Source: an uncultured Myxococcales bacterium (lineage in GTDB: Bacteria > Myxococcota_A > UBA9042). From it: a stretch of DNA of 64,000 nt. Shown piece by piece: positions 1-9,062 of the stretch (positions are counted from its first letter, which is position 1; every line of letters starts with the position of its first letter). The position numbers and the translations under genes were made by a program. The DNA lies in NCBI GenBank assembly GCA_903842345.1, contig CAIMLR010000042.1, positions 156,857 to 220,856 on the forward strand, given 5' to 3'. The notes beneath the pieces are model-generated. The model saw only the letters and a list, made by a program, of their open reading frames with translations. It was not told the DNA's origin and made no database searches.

Positions 1-83
1 CGTCATCGACGCGGCTTGCGGCGGCGCGGTGCGATCGCGAAGTTCAAGACGGGTCCAGGCCATGTGCCTCCGACGACTCATTC

Positions 84-116
84 GCCGCTGCGTGACCGCG
101 TGAGTAACGCAGCGGC
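84..116. repeat. Perfect 10-bp inverted repeat, 13-base loop
   Basis: GCCGCTGCGT at 84-93 is exactly complementary to ACGCAGCGGC at 107-116. No T-run follows on either strand, so this is not a standard intrinsic terminator. It could be an end-of-transcript hairpin for a gene left of the window, or a protein-binding dyad upstream of the 171-199 promoter. Confidence 0.4.
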
Positions 117-170
117 CGGTTCTGCGCAAGGGTTGCGGCGGTTTACGTCAACGGTCGCCATCCCGTTCGT

Positions 171-199
171 TTGACACCAGCCCCGGCGCGACTTATCTT
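171..199 (+). promoter_or_regulatory. Sigma-70-type promoter for the RNase E leader
   Basis: A perfect -35 (TTGACA, 171-176) is followed after exactly 17 bases by TATCTT (194-199), a 4/6 match to the -10 consensus. The predicted start is near 206, which leaves about 870 untranslated bases before the RNase E start codon. It is one of the best-formed promoters in the window. Confidence 0.55.
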
Positions 200-1076
200 G
201 ACAGGGCCCTCAGGGTGACCACGTGGGGTTACAGTTCAGCGCTTGGCCATGGAGCCACGACCGCGAACGTCGACCCGCAGTGCTGTCTGGAAAATGCTGG
301 ACGTCTGGAAGGAGCGGATTGGCCCAAGGCCGATACGCCCTCTGGAACGAGCTGAGCTGTCCAAACCAAGCACGGCAGTCCCGCAAACGTCACCTGAGCG
401 CGGAGCGTTGCCGTTGAACGCTGCTGAGGCAGCGATCGAGAAGCAAAGTGACGCGCGGGCGCTGCCGGTTCAAAGTGGACCAGCGCGCCAACCGGCCCGT
501 GAACGCGGCTTCCTTACCGAAGCTGGCGCCCGCGGATGAGGCACGGACGAGTGAGCAGGCTTCCCCTTTAGGGCAGCCGACCGACCGCCAGCCCTGGCAC
601 TCATGCCAGCATCTGGCCCCAGCGGAGGAGTTCCGGCTGCACGGCAAGCCGATGGCACACCAAGTTTGGCCCGCGTGTTAGTACGCCGCCCTTCTGTGAC
701 CGTCCCTTGTTGTTGCCAGGCTGAACTCGCCGCGTGAGCGTAGAGCGACATCGCGATGTTTCGAACGACCACTGCAACTTCGGTAACCTGCGCCCCCGCA
801 TCTGGCGGTTGGGCGTGGCACCGAGCCGATTGCCGACCAGACACGGCGTGCCATGCATACGCACAACGTCGGTCGACCGCATCGCGCTTTTCAGCAGTGT
901 TATCAGAAACATCCCGTTCATCCGCTCCAGCGCCTGCTCTTTCGATCCTGCCGATGCAACCCCAGTCCCACGGTCGCGCAGGCTAACTACAGCCGCTTAT
1001 CGCGCCGTTTTGGACTGATCGCGCTGCCGTTCCCCGGGCTCATGCCGGGTGGAATGGCCGCATCGGAGTGTGAATT

Positions 1077-3824
1077 ATGGCTACATCAACGACGGGTTCC
1101 GTCACCAAGCGAATGCTGATCAGCGTCGACCGTGACGAGGCCCGCGCGGCGGTTGTCGAAGACAATCAGCTTGTGCACCTGGAAATCGAACCGGCAAACC
1201 GCAACACCTGCAAGGGCAACATCTACCGGGCCGTCGTGGCGCGCGTGGAACCTTCGCTGCAGTCGGCGTTTGTCGACTTTGGCAACGACAAGCAGGGCTT
1301 CCTGCCGGTTGGCGAAATCCATCCGAAGCTGCGCGGCGGCAACCACGACAAGCGCGCGCCGATCCAGGAACTGCTCAAGGCGCGCACCGAGATCATGGTG
1401 CAAGTCGTGCGCGATGAGATCGGCCAGAAAGGCGCGACGCTCTCGACCTTCATCAGCCTGCCGGGCCGTTATCTGGTGCTGATTCCGGAGAGCGACAACG
1501 AAAAGGCCGGCGTCTCGCGCAAGCTGAGCGACGAAGCGCGCGATCGCGTGAAGAAGCTGACGGAGACGATGAAGGTGCCGGAAGGCTTTGGCCTCATCGT
1601 GCGGACGGCGGGCGACACGGCGACGGAGCTGGAGCTGGTCAAGGACCTGACGTACCTGACGCGGCAGTGGGAGCACATCACCGCGAAGTACGACGAAGGC
1701 AAGGGCCCGCAGTTGTTGTACGCCGAGCGCAGCCTGCCGGTGCGCTTTGTGCGCGACTACTTCACCAAGGACATCGAGGAAGTCGTCATTGACGACGACG
1801 CGACGCTGCATGAAGTCGGCGAGTTCCTCCAGGTGCTGATGCCGCGCGGTCTTGCCGCGGTGGTGCGGTACGCGGGCGACATGCCGCTGTTTGCGCGGTA
1901 CGGCGTGGAAGGCAAGGTCGAGGACGTGTTTGCGCGTCAGGTGTTCCTGCCGTCGGGCGGCTCGATCGTCATCGACCAGACCGAAGCGATGGTGTCGATC
2001 GACGTCAACTCCGGCCGCATGAAGGAAAAGGACATTGAGGAGACGGCGCGCGCGACGAACATCGAAGCGGCGCAGGAAATCGCCCGCCAGATGATTCTGC
2101 GCGACATGGGCGGCCTCATCGTCATCGACTTCATCGACATGCGCGAAAAGAAGTACGTCCGCGAAGTCGAAATGGCGATCAAGGACGCGTTCAAGAACGA
2201 CAAGGCGCGCACCAAGCTCGGCCACATCAGCGAATTCGGCTTGCTGGAAATGAGCCGCCAGCGCATCAAGTCGTCGGTGAACAAGGGCACGTTCGACAGC
2301 TGCCCGCACTGCAGCGGCATCGGCCGGATCCGCTCGATGGAGAGCGTCGGCGCGTCCGTGCTGCGGCGCATCTACGACACGGTGGCCAAGAAGGACACCG
2401 CGACCCAGAAGCGCGTGCGCGCCGTGATGGCGATGGTTCCGCCGGCGGCCGCTCGCTACCTGCTGAATTCGCGGCGCCAGGAGCTGTACGTGCTGGAAAA
2501 GCAGTACCACCTGACGATCGAAATCGTGCCGGTGGACGGCCTCTGTGCGTCGCAAGTCGTGCTGGAACACCTGGAAGAGATCCCGACCGAGACGTCCGAT
2601 GAGCGCGGCGATCGCCAGCGCCTGCTGCGGGTGACGCAGGAGCTCGATCTGGTGCGCAACCAGCTGATCAAGCGCGAAGAGGCGCGGGTCACGCTGGAAA
2701 CGACGGCGGCGCGGCGTTCGGCGAAGGTCGATTACGCGGAGATCTACGCCAAGGTGCGTGAGACGACGGGTCCGGCGGAAACGGCGGAGAAGGCCAAAGT
2801 CGAAGCGACGCAGAAAGCTGCCGAGGTGGTGCGCGCACCGGCCGCGGAAGTGGAAACGTGGCTGGAAGAGGCGCCGGCGCCCAAGACGTTCTGGTCGGAG
2901 ATCAAGAGCTTCCTTGGTTTCGCCGAGCCGACTCCGCCGCCGCGTGCCAATGTGACCAAGAGCGCGCCGACCGCGGCTGCTTCGGCCATGCCGAGCGAGA
3001 GCCCGCGGCCGCCGCGTGAACACCGCGAGCCGCGTGAACCGCGCGAAAACCGCGAGCCGCGGCCGCAGATCGATGCCGCCGCGCCGCAGTTGGACGGCCG
3101 TGACGGTCCGCGCGATCAGGAGCGTGGCGAACGCGATCGCGATGGTCGGCGTCGCCGCCGTGGCCGTGGTGATCGGCCGGAAGGTCAGCGTTCGGAAGGC
3201 ACGCGTCCAGAAGGTCAGCGCGCCGAGCGCCCCGAGGGTCAGCGTATGGAAGGCCAGCGCTCGCTGAGCGCGATTCAGGAGCAGGTCGCCATTGCGGATG
3301 CCCGCGATGAGGAAGAAGTCCGCACGGATGCGACGGAAACGGCGAATGCTGCCGGCGCCGCGACGATTCCCGGCACGGATGGCCAAGCGCCGCGAGAGGG
3401 TGGTCAACGCCGCCGTCGCCGTCGCCGTCGTTCGGGTCGCGATGCCGCGGGCAACCAGCTGCCGCAAAATGAAGACGGCACGTCGGGCGATGAAGGCGAC
3501 GAGGGCATGGAAGCCGGTGGCGACGATGCGGGCGGCGACGACCTGTCGGTGGCCAGCGGCGAAGAGGGCACGGAGCCGGCACTGACCGAAACGGACGTGG
3601 AAGCGCCCGCGGGTGGTCCGGAAGACGTGGCTGCGGAAGCGGCAGTTGAAGCGGCGGCGGAGCCGGCCGAAGAAGCCGTGGACGTGTCAGCGGCCATCGC
3701 CGAGGAAATCGAGCGCCTGCGCGAAGCCACGGGTACGCCCGCGCCCGAGCCGGAGCCGACGCCTGCGGTTGAACCGCCGTCTGCCAAGAACCGCTTTGTG
3801 GTCGACCTCCGGTCGGGTCGTTAA
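1077..3824 (+). CDS. rne: Ribonuclease E/G family endoribonuclease
   Basis: 915 residues. Single-strand-specific endonuclease of mRNA decay and rRNA/tRNA processing. An S1 RNA-binding domain lies at about residues 45-125. The DNase I-like catalytic core has SIDVNSGR around 307-314 and a second acidic motif VIDFIDM around 349-355. The zinc-link CPHC is at 409-412, so the tetramerising cysteines of the family are present. After about residue 600 the chain becomes low-complexity: first Arg/Glu/Pro-rich (about 660-800, many RR and RP runs), then acidic, as in scaffold tails of RNase E that bind RNA and partner proteins. The ATG has GGAG at 1065-1068, and the weak hairpin CCCGG/CCGGG (1033-1049) sits just upstream. 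RNase E rather than RNase G is suggested by the tail; the tail's partners cannot be read from sequence. Confidence 0.93.
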   Translation: MATSTTGSVTKRMLISVDRDEARAAVVEDNQLVHLEIEPANRNTCKGNIYRAVVARVEPSLQSAFVDFGNDKQGFLPVGEIHPKLRGGNHDKRAPIQELLKARTEIMVQVVRDEIGQKGATLSTFISLPGRYLVLIPESDNEKAGVSRKLSDEARDRVKKLTETMKVPEGFGLIVRTAGDTATELELVKDLTYLTRQWEHITAKYDEGKGPQLLYAERSLPVRFVRDYFTKDIEEVVIDDDATLHEVGEFLQVLMPRGLAAVVRYAGDMPLFARYGVEGKVEDVFARQVFLPSGGSIVIDQTEAMVSIDVNSGRMKEKDIEETARATNIEAAQEIARQMILRDMGGLIVIDFIDMREKKYVREVEMAIKDAFKNDKARTKLGHISEFGLLEMSRQRIKSSVNKGTFDSCPHCSGIGRIRSMESVGASVLRRIYDTVAKKDTATQKRVRAVMAMVPPAAARYLLNSRRQELYVLEKQYHLTIEIVPVDGLCASQVVLEHLEEIPTETSDERGDRQRLLRVTQELDLVRNQLIKREEARVTLETTAARRSAKVDYAEIYAKVRETTGPAETAEKAKVEATQKAAEVVRAPAAEVETWLEEAPAPKTFWSEIKSFLGFAEPTPPPRANVTKSAPTAAASAMPSESPRPPREHREPREPRENREPRPQIDAAAPQLDGRDGPRDQERGERDRDGRRRRRGRGDRPEGQRSEGTRPEGQRAERPEGQRMEGQRSLSAIQEQVAIADARDEEEVRTDATETANAAGAATIPGTDGQAPREGGQRRRRRRRRSGRDAAGNQLPQNEDGTSGDEGDEGMEAGGDDAGGDDLSVASGEEGTEPALTETDVEAPAGGPEDVAAEAAVEAAAEPAEEAVDVSAAIAEEIERLREATGTPAPEPEPTPAVEPPSAKNRFVVDLRSGR

Positions 3825-3842
3825 GCGGCAAAAGAGGCTCGG

Positions 3843-5288
3843 ATGGCCGTTGCGGATCCGCATGCTGAGTTGCCCAAGCCGATTGCGGTGGACGCTGACG
3901 CGCCCGTCGTGCTCATCGTCGACGACGACGCGGCCAACCTCCAGAGCGTGCAGAAGATTCTGCAGCGTGAAGGGTGGCCGACGCTCGCCGTCGCCGATGG
4001 TCGCGAGGCCCTTGCGGCGCTGCGGCGGGAACGCGTGGCGGTGCTCGTCACGGATTTGATGATGCCCGGCGTCGATGGCCTGGAACTGCTGCGCGCTGTG
4101 CAGCGGACCACGCCATCGACGGCGGTCGTCGTCATGACGGCCTACGGCACGGTGGAAACCGCCGTGGAATCGATGAAAGCCGGTGCCTACGATTTTGTGA
4201 CAAAGCCGCTGCGGCGCGCCGAGCTTGTCCGATCCGTCGGCCGCGCTCTGGAACGTTCGCGGCTGCACTGGGAAAATACCGCGCTGCGCGAGGAACTGGC
4301 GCTCGCCGGCCAGCGGCGCGACATCGTCGGTCACAGTCCGGCGGTGCGACGCGCGATCGACCTGTTGGGCCAAGTGGCGCCCGCGCGCACGACCGTCCTG
4401 CTGCAAGGCGAGAGCGGCACGGGCAAAGAGGTGTTCGCCCGCGCACTGCACCGGCTGAGCGGTCGCACGGGGCAGTTTGTCGCGGTGAACTGCGCGGCGA
4501 TTCCAGAATCGCTCGTTGAATCCGAGCTTTTTGGCCACGAGCGCGGCGCGTTTACCGGCGCCATTGCCCGCACGGATGGCCGCTTTCAACAGGCGGACAC
4601 CGGGACGCTGCTGCTGGATGAAGTGGGCGAGCTGCCGTTGGGAATGCAGGCCAAGCTTTTGCGGGCGTTGCAGGAATCCGAGGTGCAGCGCGTCGGCTCA
4701 GCGCAGTCGCAGCGCGTGGACGTGCGCGTCGTGGCGGCGACCAATCGCGATTTGGAGGCGGAAGTGCAAGCCGGCCGTTTCCGCGCCGACCTGTTCTACC
4801 GCCTGCACGTCATCGCCATTGAACTGCCGCCGTTGCGCGCGCGCGGCGAGGACATCCCGGGCCTCGCGATGCACTTCCTGCGGCGTTTCGCGGTGCAAAA
4901 TGGCAAGGCCGTGACCGCGATCGCCCCGGACGCGATGGCCGCGCTCCAAGCGTGGACGTGGCCCGGCAACGTGCGCGAACTCGAGAATGCGATGGAGCGC
5001 GCCGTGGTGCTGGCGCGCACGGAAATCATCACGCTGGCGGAGTTGCCCGAGCGGATCGCGCGGGTCGAAATCGAAGGGCCGAGCCGGGTCCTGCACATCG
5101 CCGTCGGCACGCCGCTGGAAGAAGTGGAGCGGTTGCTGATCACCGAGACGCTCCGCCTGACGGGAGGCGACAAACGGCGCGCGGCCGGGCTGCTGGGCAT
5201 GGCGGTCCGCACACTGTACCGTCGCCTCGACGAATTCGGCGGGACGCGCACCGACGACGACACTTCAGACGAAACCACGGAGTCCTGA
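3843..5288 (+). CDS. NtrC-family sigma-54-dependent response regulator
   Basis: 481 residues with the full three-domain layout. The receiver domain (about 22-135) has its phospho-acceptor at Asp71 in VTDLMMP. The AAA+ ATPase has Walker A GESGTGKE (189-196), the sigma-54 contact loop GAFTGA (235-240), Walker B LLLDE (256-260) and WPGNVREL (373-380). A Fis-type helix-turn-helix is at about 428-463. It should activate RNA polymerase-sigma-54 at -24/-12 promoters after phosphorylation. No histidine kinase is adjacent, so its partner is encoded elsewhere. It starts 18 bp after the RNase E stop with AGAGG six bases upstream of its ATG, and its TGA directly abuts the next ATG, so it is probably co-transcribed with both neighbours. 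Its targets are unknown. Confidence 0.93.
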   Translation: MAVADPHAELPKPIAVDADAPVVLIVDDDAANLQSVQKILQREGWPTLAVADGREALAALRRERVAVLVTDLMMPGVDGLELLRAVQRTTPSTAVVVMTAYGTVETAVESMKAGAYDFVTKPLRRAELVRSVGRALERSRLHWENTALREELALAGQRRDIVGHSPAVRRAIDLLGQVAPARTTVLLQGESGTGKEVFARALHRLSGRTGQFVAVNCAAIPESLVESELFGHERGAFTGAIARTDGRFQQADTGTLLLDEVGELPLGMQAKLLRALQESEVQRVGSAQSQRVDVRVVAATNRDLEAEVQAGRFRADLFYRLHVIAIELPPLRARGEDIPGLAMHFLRRFAVQNGKAVTAIAPDAMAALQAWTWPGNVRELENAMERAVVLARTEIITLAELPERIARVEIEGPSRVLHIAVGTPLEEVERLLITETLRLTGGDKRRAAGLLGMAVRTLYRRLDEFGGTRTDDDTSDETTES

Positions 5289-6845
5289 ATGCGACACACG
5301 CCCAAACAGGTGCAGCTTCCCGCCGCGCAAGGCGTCGGCCCTTGGCTGGACCACCTTGGTCGGCCGCTGACCCAGCCGCTGCTGCCGTCGCTGGAAGTGC
5401 GCGCGGATGACGCGGTGCTCGCGGCGCTGGATGAGGCGATGCGCTTTGCCGATGGCAGCCGCATCGCCGCGGAGATCATCGACTGGCACGCGCGCGGGCG
5501 GCGGACGGACGTGCTCGCGGGCGCATTGGCCGCGTGGGTGGCGAATCGGCCGGGCGGCATGCTGGATCCGGCGTGGCTGGCTCTCGCCGACGCGCTGCGC
5601 GCAGCGAGCGACTTTGACCCGGCGCGCGCGGCGTTGCCGTGGCTGGTGGCGGCGACGGTTGCGGCTGAGCGCTTGGGCGGGCGGTCTGTGCTGACCCCCG
5701 CGACGGCGGCAGGCGACGGAACTGCGGCTGAGCTTGCGGCGCACGTGGCGGCGCGGCGCGGCGCTGCGGCGGAATCCAGCGTGGCAGCGGCGATTGCCGC
5801 AGGTCGACCGCTGGCGGAAATCGAGCATGACTTGCTGACGTTGGCGGCGGCCAATCCCGGCGATGGCGGCGTGACGGTCCTGGCGGTCACGCGCTTGGCC
5901 GACCTGCGCGCGGCTGCCGGTGAAGCCGCCGTTGCAGCCATCCTGCCGCGCTTTGCCCGCGCATTGGCGGAACGGCCGGAGCACCTGGCCTACACGCGCC
6001 ATCACGCCGCGCGGATTGCCGCGGTCGCCGGGCGCTTTGCCGCGATGACGGCGGCGGAGAATCCGGAAAAGGGCAAGGCATTTGCTGAGCCAAAATTCCG
6101 CCCGCACGTGCTCGATGGCAAAGGCGACGCGCCCTACCGCGCTTCCGTCAAAGCGCTGGAGTTCGGCGTGCCGCATGACGTCCTCGCGCAATCCCTCTCG
6201 CTCGCGGCGTCTGAACGGCTGCTGCGGTTCGATCCGCGCTGGCAAAACGACGAGTCCGTCGTCGAAGATCGCGCCGATGCGATGCAACTCCTGATCCTCA
6301 CCTCGGCCGTGCGCCGCCTGCGCGCCGATCTGACGGCTGAGCAGTGGCTGCCGCTGTACCTGTTTGCCGTCGGCCTCGTGCACGCTTCCGCCGCGCTCGA
6401 TGCGCCAGAGCGCGATCGCTTGGCCCTGCCGGATCCGGCGCAGTTGCACCAGACGTGGGACCATGGCCCGGAAATCGCCAAGATTGTCGCGGCGATGCAC
6501 AAGCACGACGGCGAGCGGGCGATTGCGGTCCTGCGCGCGTATTTCCTGCTGGCGCTGCCGGAACAGCCCTTGTGCGCCCAACTGCTGGAGGCGGCGCTGA
6601 GCGATGTGGCGCCGCAGGCCATTGACGCAGCGCGCGCGATCGTCCTGATGACGGCGGCGGTGGACGAATTCCAGGCGCTGGCGGCGCATCCGCACCGGGA
6701 AACGCCGCTGTGTGCCGCACTGCGGGCGCTTTCCGCTGAGCCGACGGGCCGACGGACCGCGACGCTCGGCTCTTCCGCAATCGCCGCACGCACCGGCGCG
6801 CTGGCGCCGCGGCACCTTGTCGAGTCCGGCCCGACGTTGGCGTAG
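5289..6845 (+). CDS. Unknown helical protein, co-transcribed with NtrC-type regulator
   Basis: 518 residues, no recognised family. The ATG follows the stop of the sigma-54 activator without a gap. The protein is rich in Ala, Leu and Arg and appears almost wholly alpha-helical. It has no signal peptide and no membrane segment. The C-terminal half has scattered His-Ala helices (for example MHKHDGERA around 400) and a WxHxxxxA-like pattern that faintly recalls the helical part of questin-oxidase-like proteins, but I would not assign that. The frame is supported by consistent GC-rich third positions and by tight packing between genes. Function unknown; the position suggests a link to the upstream regulator. 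Confidence 0.75.
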   Translation: MRHTPKQVQLPAAQGVGPWLDHLGRPLTQPLLPSLEVRADDAVLAALDEAMRFADGSRIAAEIIDWHARGRRTDVLAGALAAWVANRPGGMLDPAWLALADALRAASDFDPARAALPWLVAATVAAERLGGRSVLTPATAAGDGTAAELAAHVAARRGAAAESSVAAAIAAGRPLAEIEHDLLTLAAANPGDGGVTVLAVTRLADLRAAAGEAAVAAILPRFARALAERPEHLAYTRHHAARIAAVAGRFAAMTAAENPEKGKAFAEPKFRPHVLDGKGDAPYRASVKALEFGVPHDVLAQSLSLAASERLLRFDPRWQNDESVVEDRADAMQLLILTSAVRRLRADLTAEQWLPLYLFAVGLVHASAALDAPERDRLALPDPAQLHQTWDHGPEIAKIVAAMHKHDGERAIAVLRAYFLLALPEQPLCAQLLEAALSDVAPQAIDAARAIVLMTAAVDEFQALAAHPHRETPLCAALRALSAEPTGRRTATLGSSAIAARTGALAPRHLVESGPTLA

Positions 6846-6869
6846 GAGCCCGCCAGTACCAAAGTCCGC

Positions 6870-6899
6870 TTGCACATTGCACCCTTGTGCGCCTATACT
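6870..6899 (+). promoter_or_regulatory. Candidate promoter for lipoprotein at 6987
   Basis: TATACT (6894-6899, 5/6 match to -10) lies 18 bases downstream of TTGCAC (6870-6875, TTG core only). Predicted start is about 6906, giving a leader of about 80 bases. It sits in the only sizeable gap after the 5289-6845 gene. Confidence 0.45.
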
Positions 6900-6986
6900 C
6901 CCGCGCCCGATCGGCAAAGTGCGCGTGTGGACGTCCTGCCGCCGCAACGAATCTATCCTTTGGAATCGCCCCAAGAAGAGGCTCAT

Positions 6987-8987
6987 ATGTTCAAGAATCG
7001 CTGGAATTCCACGGTTATCGCTGTGTTGACGACGTCCGCGCTGCTGGCCTCCGCCGGCTGCAAGAAAGACGAGCCCAAGAAGGCCGAAGCGCCCGCGACT
7101 GCCGCCGCCCAGAAGCCGGAAGCGCCTGCCGCGCCGCCGCCCGCGCCTGAGCTGCCGGACGTTGAACTGGTCGCCGGCGATGGTGTTGTCGGTTGGGTGT
7201 CCCTGGCGAGCTACGACGCCGCGCTGAACGCCGCCGACGCGCTGGCGAGCAAGCTGCAGTTGACGGCGCCGGGCGGTTCCGTCAAGGCCATCGTCACGGA
7301 AAACTTCACAACGATTCTGGCCGCCTACGGCATCACCGGCACCGATTGGCTGGACAAGACCAAGCCGATTCACCTGGGCTACCAGGATGAAGCGACGCCC
7401 GGGGCTCCGGGCGCGGAAGCGGTGCCGCCGAATCCGGCGCTCGGCACGTTCATCGTGTTGCACGTCACCGACAAGACCAAGGCGATCGGCGCGATGGCCG
7501 CCGCCAAGAAGGGCGCGGAAGCGGAAGGCCACGAGGCGATGATCGACGTGCAGGGCACGAAGGTCTACGTCGACTTCCTCGGCGACAAGACCATGGTGCT
7601 GACGCCCAAGGATCGCTTTGCCAAGGTCAAAGGCTTCATCGAGCGCCTCGACAAGATCACCGTGCCGGGCAGCATCTACCTCGGCATTTCGGTCGAGGAC
7701 CTGACCAAGACGCGCGGCAAGGAGATCGAGCAGGTCCTGTCGATGGTTGAGCAGGGTTCGGCGCCGGGCATGGCCGGTCAGCCGGCGGGGCAGGCCCAGC
7801 TGTTCGCGGGCTACGCCAAGAAGCTGCGCGCGCTCACGACCGAGCTGACGCGCCTTGAAGTCATCGTCAGCGCTGATGCCGACAACACCAAGGCGGAATT
7901 CCGCCTGACCGCCAAGGAAGGCAGCAAGACTGGCAAGCAGTTCGCGAGCACCAAGCACCACACGCCCACCGCGATCACCAACCTGCTGCCCGCGTCGAGC
8001 TGGCTGAGCATGTCGGCGAGCATCGATCCGGCGTCGCAGATTGAAGGTCTGGACGAAAACCTCGCGATGTTGAAGGACATCCTGAAGCTCGATGACGCGG
8101 CGTACAAGGCGTTCCTTGTGGACGTGACGACCGTTGCCAAGCTGGAAGACGGCCTGAGCGCGTTCGCGCTGTACCAGGACGGCGCGTCGCCGCTGGGCCT
8201 GCTGGTTGGCGTCGGCGCGACCGACGGTCCGCAGGTGCTGACGCTGACCAAGAAGATCATCTCGGGCGTGCTGACCAAGCTGATCAACGAGCAGGAAGCG
8301 GCCGACAAGGCTGCGGCTGGCGGCGCTGACAAGCCGGCCGATCCGCAGATGGCCATCGTCAAGAAGGCGGTTGCGGAGATGAAGCTGGAGCCGATCGTCG
8401 CGGCGTTTGGCCCGATGCTGAAAGAGAAGGGCGTGACGCTGACGCTGGGCGCGGCGCAGGACGGCGACACGAACTGCGACACGCTGGACGTTGGTTTTGA
8501 CTGGACCAAGCTGGCGACCGGTGAAGAAGGCGCGACGGCCAAGGCGCTCGCGGGCGACAAGACGGCGCTGGTGCTGTGCACGAGCAAGACCAAGCTGGCC
8601 CTGGCGGTCGGTCCGGGCGCGCTCGAGCAGGGCAAGCGCTTCGCCGCAGGCAAAGTTGGCGGTCTGGCGGATGCGCCGGTCTACAAGGCGTCGACCGAGA
8701 AAGTCGCCGGTGCTTGGGGCGTGATGTACGCCAATCCCGGCATCGCGATGGCCGCGTTCAAGACCGCGTTCCCGCAGGTTCCGGCGCTGCCGACGGACCG
8801 CGGCGTCGTCGCGGTCTGCCAGAATCGCATCAAGTCCTGGGGCTGCGAGCTGAACGTGCCCGTCACGCTGATCGCCGCCGCCAAGGCCGCTGCGATGCCG
8901 GCTCCGGCCGCTGCGCCGGGTGCGCCCGCTCCGGGCCCGCTGGGTGCGCCGCAAGCGCCGGCTCCGGCCGCTGCCCCGACCAAGTAA
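6987..8987 (+). CDS. Exported lipoprotein of unknown function
   Basis: 666 residues from the ATG at 6987, chosen because AAGAAGAGG lies just upstream (6972-6980) and because the following residues form a signal peptide ending in ASAGC (Cys25). An Ala/Pro/Lys tether follows to about residue 55. The mature domain repeats a pattern in which WVSLASYDAAL-type strands are followed by long helices, and later segments such as AVGPGALEQGKRFAAGK look similar. This vaguely recalls DUF3352-type periplasmic proteins, but I see no catalytic motif. The C-terminus (last 35 residues) is another Ala/Pro-rich tail. Probably anchored to the inner or outer membrane facing the periplasm. Confidence 0.8.
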   Translation: MFKNRWNSTVIAVLTTSALLASAGCKKDEPKKAEAPATAAAQKPEAPAAPPPAPELPDVELVAGDGVVGWVSLASYDAALNAADALASKLQLTAPGGSVKAIVTENFTTILAAYGITGTDWLDKTKPIHLGYQDEATPGAPGAEAVPPNPALGTFIVLHVTDKTKAIGAMAAAKKGAEAEGHEAMIDVQGTKVYVDFLGDKTMVLTPKDRFAKVKGFIERLDKITVPGSIYLGISVEDLTKTRGKEIEQVLSMVEQGSAPGMAGQPAGQAQLFAGYAKKLRALTTELTRLEVIVSADADNTKAEFRLTAKEGSKTGKQFASTKHHTPTAITNLLPASSWLSMSASIDPASQIEGLDENLAMLKDILKLDDAAYKAFLVDVTTVAKLEDGLSAFALYQDGASPLGLLVGVGATDGPQVLTLTKKIISGVLTKLINEQEAADKAAAGGADKPADPQMAIVKKAVAEMKLEPIVAAFGPMLKEKGVTLTLGAAQDGDTNCDTLDVGFDWTKLATGEEGATAKALAGDKTALVLCTSKTKLALAVGPGALEQGKRFAAGKVGGLADAPVYKASTEKVAGAWGVMYANPGIAMAAFKTAFPQVPALPTDRGVVAVCQNRIKSWGCELNVPVTLIAAAKAAAMPAPAAAPGAPAPGPLGAPQAPAPAAAPTK

Positions 8988-9018
8988 CTGCAAGCTTCCG
9001 CAAGCCGCGCAAAACCGC

Positions 9019-9024
9019 TACGCT
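9019..9024 (+). promoter_or_regulatory. Possible -10 element (TACGCT) before the vWA lipoprotein
   Basis: TACGCT preceded by ACCGC. The same hexamer occurs at promoter-like distance before two other lipoprotein genes (44290-44295 and 56674-56679). Here the matching -35 is poor (TTCCGC at 8996-9001, 17 bases upstream), so support is limited. Confidence 0.25.
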
Positions 9025-9062
9025 CTGATGCGTCGCGTTGCGCGGCTGCGGAAAGCCTTGTC

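Larger units (their letters stand above)
1..1076. other. Long non-coding region upstream of RNase E/G
   Basis: I find no convincing gene in this kilobase. The open frames present are short, overlap one another in several frames and have no good ribosome binding site or recognisable protein. Base composition looks less GC-rich than the flanking genes, especially around 700-1020. The stretch holds an inverted repeat (84-116) and a well-formed promoter (171-199) pointing at the RNase E gene. The simplest reading is a roughly 870-base 5' leader of the RNase E mRNA, or a separate non-coding RNA starting near 206. I looked for RNase P RNA, tmRNA, SRP RNA and tRNA signatures and did not see them. 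Confidence 0.55.

Noticed and set aside
84-116. Inverted repeat as a terminator of an upstream gene
   Set aside because: No T-rich tail and no visible gene end at the window start; kept only as a repeat.
223-921. Several short open frames in the region before rne
   Set aside because: They overlap each other in different frames, lack ribosome binding sites and give no family match by eye.
700-1000. tRNA or small stable RNA in the rne leader
   Set aside because: A GTTTCGAAC stretch near 758 resembles a T-loop, but acceptor and anticodon stems could not be drawn.
1086-3467. Long open frame of 793 codons antisense to RNase E
   Set aside because: Arg/His/Leu-rich composition without any recognisable domain; it is the mirror of a GC-rich conserved gene.
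5265-8993. 1242-codon open frame on the minus strand
   Set aside because: Crosses three plus-strand genes with good starts and ends; composition is Arg/Gln/His-rich, as in other antisense shadows.
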